The translations under genes and the position numbers were made by a program. Below, piece after piece: positions 60,668 through 64,000 of a stretch of DNA of 64,000 nt (position 1 is the stretch's first letter; every line of letters starts with the position of its first letter). The stretch is from NCBI GenBank assembly GCA_018222605.1, contig JAAEZZ010000005.1:1-64000 (forward strand), read 5' to 3'. The notes beneath the pieces are model-generated. The model made no database searches, had not been told where the DNA came from, and worked only from the letters and a program-made list of their open reading frames with translations. This DNA is from Alphaproteobacteria bacterium. Its GTDB lineage: Bacteria > Pseudomonadota > Alphaproteobacteria > Caulobacterales > Hyphomonadaceae.

Positions 60668-61982
60668 GACCGCGCAGTTCCGCTATGCGGTAGGAGCGGC
60701 GCTGCTATTCGCCTTTCTATCGTCCATTATGGGCGCATTCCTGTATTATGGTGTGCGCGATGGCATGGAGCGTCAGTTAAAGGAGTATATCCGGACAGAG
60801 ACAAGTCACCTTATGGGAGACTATCAGGACCAGGGCATTGACGAATTGGTGCACGATATACGCGAACGTGTGGAGCGCACGCCGAGCCCGCGTATGTTGT
60901 ATGTGGTTGAAGCGCCAACCGGGCGCCGCATCTTTGACCGCATCGATTTGCCCAAACAGGATGGCTGGAGCCGCATCATGCGGGAGGATCGGCCGGACAT
61001 CATCCTGAACACGGTGCAGCTGGAAGATGGCTATTGGTTGGGCGTGGGAGCGGAAGCCCGTAGTCAATATGAGTTTTCCCGCGCATTCAGGCATTTTCTG
61101 ATTCTGGCGATGGGCGGGATTGTGCTGCTCAGCGCAGTGGCCGGTTTGCTGATTAGCCAGCGGTTTCTCGCGCGCCTCAAACGCTTCAATAATTTTGCCG
61201 CGCGTGTGGGTGAAGGGGATTTGTCCGTTCGTATGCCGACAGAGGGCATGGGCGAAGACCTGAGGCCTCTGGCGGATACGGTAAACCGCATGTTGGAACA
61301 GATTGAAATCCTGCTGGATGATGTACGTCACACCTCAGTGAGCATTGCGCATGATTTACGCACGCCCCTAGGGCATCTGCGCCAGACGCTGGAAAGCCTG
61401 GCGACGCAACAGTCTGGTGCAGAGGCGCGGATAAAATGCGAGAAGGCGATTGCGGAGCTGGACAGCATCCTCGTTACTTTTTCCGCCCTGCTGAAGATCG
61501 GGGAACTTGAATCCGGTAGCGCGAAAGTGCGTGCCGACCAGGTTAACCTAAGTGAGCTGCTGGAGGCTTTGGCCGAAGCCTATGCGCCCGTGGCCGAAGA
61601 GGCTGGGCAGGTATTATCTGCTCATATCACACCCAGCGTGAAGGTCTCCGGCGACCGAAATTTGCTGGTGCAGCTTTTCTCGAACCTTCTGGAGAATGCT
61701 GTGCGTCATGCCGGAGCGGGCGCCGAGATTGAAGTGTTCCTGCGGAGAGAGGCTGGGGCCGCGGTATGCGGCGTAACCGATAGCGGGCCCGGTATACCTA
61801 GGGCCAGCCAAGAAGACATGTTGAAACCCTTCCGGCGGATGGACGCAAGCCGCAGCACCCGGGGAAGCGGACTTGGGCTCAGCCTGGTGCGCAGCATCGC
61901 CGCGCGCCACCAGGCAAAATTGTCCCTTAAGAACAATGCGCCCGGCCTTGTTGTTGAACTGATTTTTCCGAAGGCTGACTAG
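60645..61982 (+). CDS. Sensor histidine kinase (EnvZ type)
   Basis: A 445-aa membrane kinase. Two membrane helices (about 14-35 and 149-170) enclose a periplasmic sensor of about 110 residues; then HAMP, dimerisation domain with H236 in SVSIAHDLRTPLGHLRQ, N box NLLENAVRHAG, and G boxes DSGPGIP and GSGLGLSLV. It forms a pair with the regulator encoded just before, whose gene it overlaps. ATG at 60651 is an alternative start. Signal unknown; the nearby PepSY protein is a candidate partner. Confidence 0.92.
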   Translation: MQMPRLLRTAQFRYAVGAALLFAFLSSIMGAFLYYGVRDGMERQLKEYIRTETSHLMGDYQDQGIDELVHDIRERVERTPSPRMLYVVEAPTGRRIFDRIDLPKQDGWSRIMREDRPDIILNTVQLEDGYWLGVGAEARSQYEFSRAFRHFLILAMGGIVLLSAVAGLLISQRFLARLKRFNNFAARVGEGDLSVRMPTEGMGEDLRPLADTVNRMLEQIEILLDDVRHTSVSIAHDLRTPLGHLRQTLESLATQQSGAEARIKCEKAIAELDSILVTFSALLKIGELESGSAKVRADQVNLSELLEALAEAYAPVAEEAGQVLSAHITPSVKVSGDRNLLVQLFSNLLENAVRHAGAGAEIEVFLRREAGAAVCGVTDSGPGIPRASQEDMLKPFRRMDASRSTRGSGLGLSLVRSIAARHQAKLSLKNNAPGLVVELIFPKAD

Positions 61983-63580
61983 CGGCGCAGGAAGGCCGGG
62001 ATGTCGTCGCCAAAGCCTTTAACATTGTCCGGGGCCGGATCCAGCACCAGATCATCATCCTTGCGCTTGCGGTCTTTTTCGCGCTTCGGCTTGCGGTCAC
62101 GCTTCGGCTTTTCAGAGGTGGCCTCGTCAGACTTTGTCGGCTTGTCGGCTTTCTTGGCCTTGGCGGGCTTGTCTTCCTTGGCAGGCTTTTCGGCCTTTGC
62201 CTCTTTTTCTTCTGGTGCGCTTGCTGTCTCGGCTTCGACGGCGGCGTCGCTTTCTTCCGTGCGGCGCGTGCGTGAGCGGCTGCCGCGGGAAGAGCGCTCG
62301 CTGCGATCATTGCTACGCGACCCACGGCGGCCACGGCTGCGGCTTTCTTCCGGTGGCAGATTTTCGATCTCTTCGAGCAGGCCTTCCGGCATAAACTCTT
62401 CCACATCCTGCTGGATCATCTTGAGGACATAGCCCCAGGACTTTTCGTCATCCGGCGAGACGAGTGTGTAGGCTTCACCCTTGCGCCCGGCGCGGCCAGT
62501 CCGGCCTATGCGGTGCACATAGTCTTCATCCTTGGGCGGAGGTGCATAGTTGAAGACGTGGGAGACTTCGGGAATATCGAGCCCGCGGGCCGCAACGTCG
62601 GAACCGACCAGCAGGGTCAGGTCACCATCCCGGAATTTCTGAAGCACTTCACTGCGGACAGCCTGGGGCAGGTCGCCATGGATGGCAGCCGCGTCATGGC
62701 CATGCTTGGACAGCGAGGCGGCAACGATGTCGACTTCGACCTTCCGGTTACAGAAGACAATGCCGTTCTGAACGTCACAGGATTCGATCACACGGCGCAG
62801 GGCCGTGCGTTTCGCCTTGGCGCTGTTGTTCGGCAATTTGACGACGTGTTGTGTGATCGTCTCTGCGGTCTGCGCCGGACGGGACACTTCGATCTTCTTT
62901 GGATTGTTCTGGAACTTCTTGGCGAGGTTCGCGATTTCCGGCGGCATGGTAGCCGAGAAGAGCAGGGTCTGGCGGCGCGGCGGCAGCAGGCTGCAGATTT
63001 TCTCAATGTCAGGAATGAAGCCCATGTCCAGCATGCGGTCGGCCTCATCAATGATGAGATAGTCGACACCCATCAGCAGCAGTTTGCCGCGTTCGAACTG
63101 GTCCATCAGGCGGCCAGGCGTCGCGATCAGAACGTCCACGCCGCGTTGCAGCAGGACTTCCTGTTCCTTGAAGCTGACGCCGCCGATCAGTAGCGCCATG
63201 GTGAGCTTCAGATACTTGCCGTATTTCTCGAATTGCTCCGCCACCTGAGCGGCGAGTTCGCGCGTCGGGCAGAGGATCAGGCAGCGCGGCATGCGCGCAC
63301 GGGCGCGGCCACGGGCCAGGCGGTGGATCATCGGCAGCACGAAGGCGGCCGTCTTGCCGGTGCCGGTCTGGGCAACGCCCGTCACATCTCCGCCCGCAAT
63401 CACATGCGGAATGGCTTCTGCCTGAATTGGAGTGGGGTGTGTGTAGCCAGCCTCTGTGACGGCTTTCAGTACGTTTGGCCCGAGGCCAAGGTCTGCGAAT
63501 GTAATCTCGGTCAAATCTATCGTTCCTGGAATGGTATCTTTTTTAAACCCGAGCGGCCCCTCTGGCCGCGATTCCTGCAT
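61979..63580 (-). CDS. DEAD-box RNA helicase (RhlE/RhlB-like)
   Basis: A 533-aa ATP-dependent RNA helicase. Motifs in order: Q motif (FADLGLGPNVLKAVTEAGYTHPTPIQAEAI), AQTGTGKT, PTRELA, GG, TPGR, DEAD, SAT, then IVFCNRK, DVAARGLDIP and HRIGRTGRAG. The C-terminal 130 residues are low-complexity: Arg/Ser-rich, then Lys/Glu/Ala-rich, ending GFGDDIPAFLRR. It probably acts in ribosome assembly or mRNA decay. The ATG start has GAGG six bases before it; a TTG at 63514 just before TEITFADLGL is a credible alternative that would match typical family starts. It is convergent with the histidine kinase (4-bp overlap of the ends). Confidence 0.93.
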   Translation of the reverse strand: MQESRPEGPLGFKKDTIPGTIDLTEITFADLGLGPNVLKAVTEAGYTHPTPIQAEAIPHVIAGGDVTGVAQTGTGKTAAFVLPMIHRLARGRARARMPRCLILCPTRELAAQVAEQFEKYGKYLKLTMALLIGGVSFKEQEVLLQRGVDVLIATPGRLMDQFERGKLLLMGVDYLIIDEADRMLDMGFIPDIEKICSLLPPRRQTLLFSATMPPEIANLAKKFQNNPKKIEVSRPAQTAETITQHVVKLPNNSAKAKRTALRRVIESCDVQNGIVFCNRKVEVDIVAASLSKHGHDAAAIHGDLPQAVRSEVLQKFRDGDLTLLVGSDVAARGLDIPEVSHVFNYAPPPKDEDYVHRIGRTGRAGRKGEAYTLVSPDDEKSWGYVLKMIQQDVEEFMPEGLLEEIENLPPEESRSRGRRGSRSNDRSERSSRGSRSRTRRTEESDAAVEAETASAPEEKEAKAEKPAKEDKPAKAKKADKPTKSDEATSEKPKRDRKPKREKDRKRKDDDLVLDPAPDNVKGFGDDIPAFLRR

Positions 63581-63803
63581 TCAGCGCCTCAGTGCGCATT
63601 CAGCAGGCCGGGCGAATCCATTGCCCGGAGCGTCGTGTTGCGGTGCACATAAGCCAAACTGTGGATAAATGGAAGGGGGGCGGCTCAGCTTTTCGCGTAC
63701 CGCTGGTTTGTCAGCGTTCGCTGCTTGGACCCACACAAACAAGCGTTTGGAAAACGTTGCCCGGACTCTGGATATCCGGCGTACGAGATATCGCACGGAA
63801 AAG

Positions 63804-63842
63804 AAAAAGCCCCCTCATCGCCAGGATGAGGGGGCTTTTTTT
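63804..63842. terminator. Bidirectional terminator at the end of the superoxide dismutase gene
   Basis: A run, GCCCCCTCATC, GCCAG loop, GATGAGGGGGC, TTTTTTT: an 11-bp perfect stem. On the minus strand it ends the superoxide dismutase gene. The rest of 63581-63803 shows no gene; it is the upstream region of the helicase. Confidence 0.9.
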
Positions 63843-63846
63843 GAAA

Positions 63847-64000
63847 TCAGGCGCCTGCGTCAGCGAGATTCTGATTAGCAAAATCCCAGTTCACGAGGCT
63901 GTTCAGGAAGGCGTCCATATAGTTCGGACGGCTGTTCTGATAATCCAGATAATAGGCGTGCTCCCATACATCCATGGTCAGGATCGGGGTGGCCGCATCA
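63847..64000 (-). CDS. sodB: Fe/Mn superoxide dismutase, C-terminal part
   Basis: Only the last 50 codons are in the window. The minus strand reads [44 protein letters not shown] then [11 protein letters not shown] holds the last two metal ligands (Asp and His) of the Fe/Mn superoxide dismutase family. It removes superoxide in the cytosol. The 5' end lies outside the window, so the metal type cannot be judged, although alphaproteobacterial enzymes of this kind mostly use iron. Confidence 0.92.
   Translation of the reverse strand, partial: DAATPILTMDVWEHAYYLDYQNSRPNYMDAFLNSLVNWDFANQNLADAGA

Noticed and set aside
63771..63792. Two GATATC words ten bases apart upstream of the helicase
   Set aside because: Each is a self-palindromic 6-mer; chance is sufficient and no promoter element aligns with them.
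1..64000. CRISPR arrays, tRNA or rRNA genes, insertion sequences
   Set aside because: No regularly spaced repeats, no cloverleaf with a GGTTCRANNCC-type arm, no rRNA landmarks and no transposase motifs were found by eye.

Overview
The window looks like chromosomal DNA from a GC-rich alphaproteobacterium, most likely in or near the Hyphomonadaceae (Hyphomonas-like). This placement is inferred from gene order and protein character, not from a database search. The supporting signs are the S10-spc-alpha ribosomal block with adk between secY and rpsM and without rpmJ, the TonB receptor and acyl-CoA/SDR gene content, and the strong GC bias at third codon positions. I saw no rRNA, tRNA, CRISPR array, transposase or integrase.

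Layout. 1-4.8 kb: a sulfotransferase, a cysteine-rich Sel1/Hcp-type secreted protein, a LuxR-HTH/alpha-beta hydrolase fusion and a DUF2059-type secreted protein. 5.05-19.02 kb: 27 co-directional genes, rpsJ to rplQ, including secY, adk and rpoA. An internal promoter lies before rpsM and strong hairpins lie before secY, rpsM and rpoA. 19.2-24.3 kb: a metallophosphoesterase lipoprotein, then an RNA-repair-like locus. That locus has a candidate structured leader or small RNA with its own terminator, rtcB, an intergenic segment rich in hairpins, and a protein with a PcfJ-like core. An HD-domain protein follows. 24.6-34.86 kb: a tightly overlapped cellulose operon (small BcsO/BcsP-like protein, bcsQ, a bcsA-bcsB gene fusion, bcsC, bcsD, bcsZ), preceded by an 18-bp perfect palindrome.

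34.9-40.2 kb: alanine dehydrogenase and a class III aminotransferase on the minus strand, divergent from a PfkB kinase and class II aldolase pair, with a TetR regulator beyond. This suggests a small catabolic module. 40.2-48.4 kb: a Kazal-type lipoprotein, SDR, VOC protein, an AT-richer orphan membrane protein, a CinA-type amidase, a CNT nucleoside transporter, a TonB-dependent receptor whose signal-peptide region coincides with intergenic-type repeats, and a GST. 48.5-59.5 kb: an M1 aminopeptidase lipoprotein and a lipid/aldehyde metabolism region (SDR, thioesterase, acyl-CoA dehydrogenase, serine hydrolase, enoyl-CoA hydratase, aldehyde dehydrogenase) with several small conserved proteins. 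59.6-64 kb: a PepSY protein next to an OmpR/EnvZ-type two-component pair, a DEAD-box helicase and the 3' end of an Fe/Mn superoxide dismutase gene.

How the parts work together. The ribosomal block builds ribosomes and the Sec channel. The cellulose operon encodes a complete synthesis-export machine: inner-membrane synthase fused to its periplasmic partner, outer-membrane porin, crystallinity subunit and trimming endoglucanase. RtcB, the PcfJ-like protein and the structured RNAs between and before them are the least explained part. They are my best candidate for an undescribed RNA-handling unit, but that is a hypothesis from layout only.
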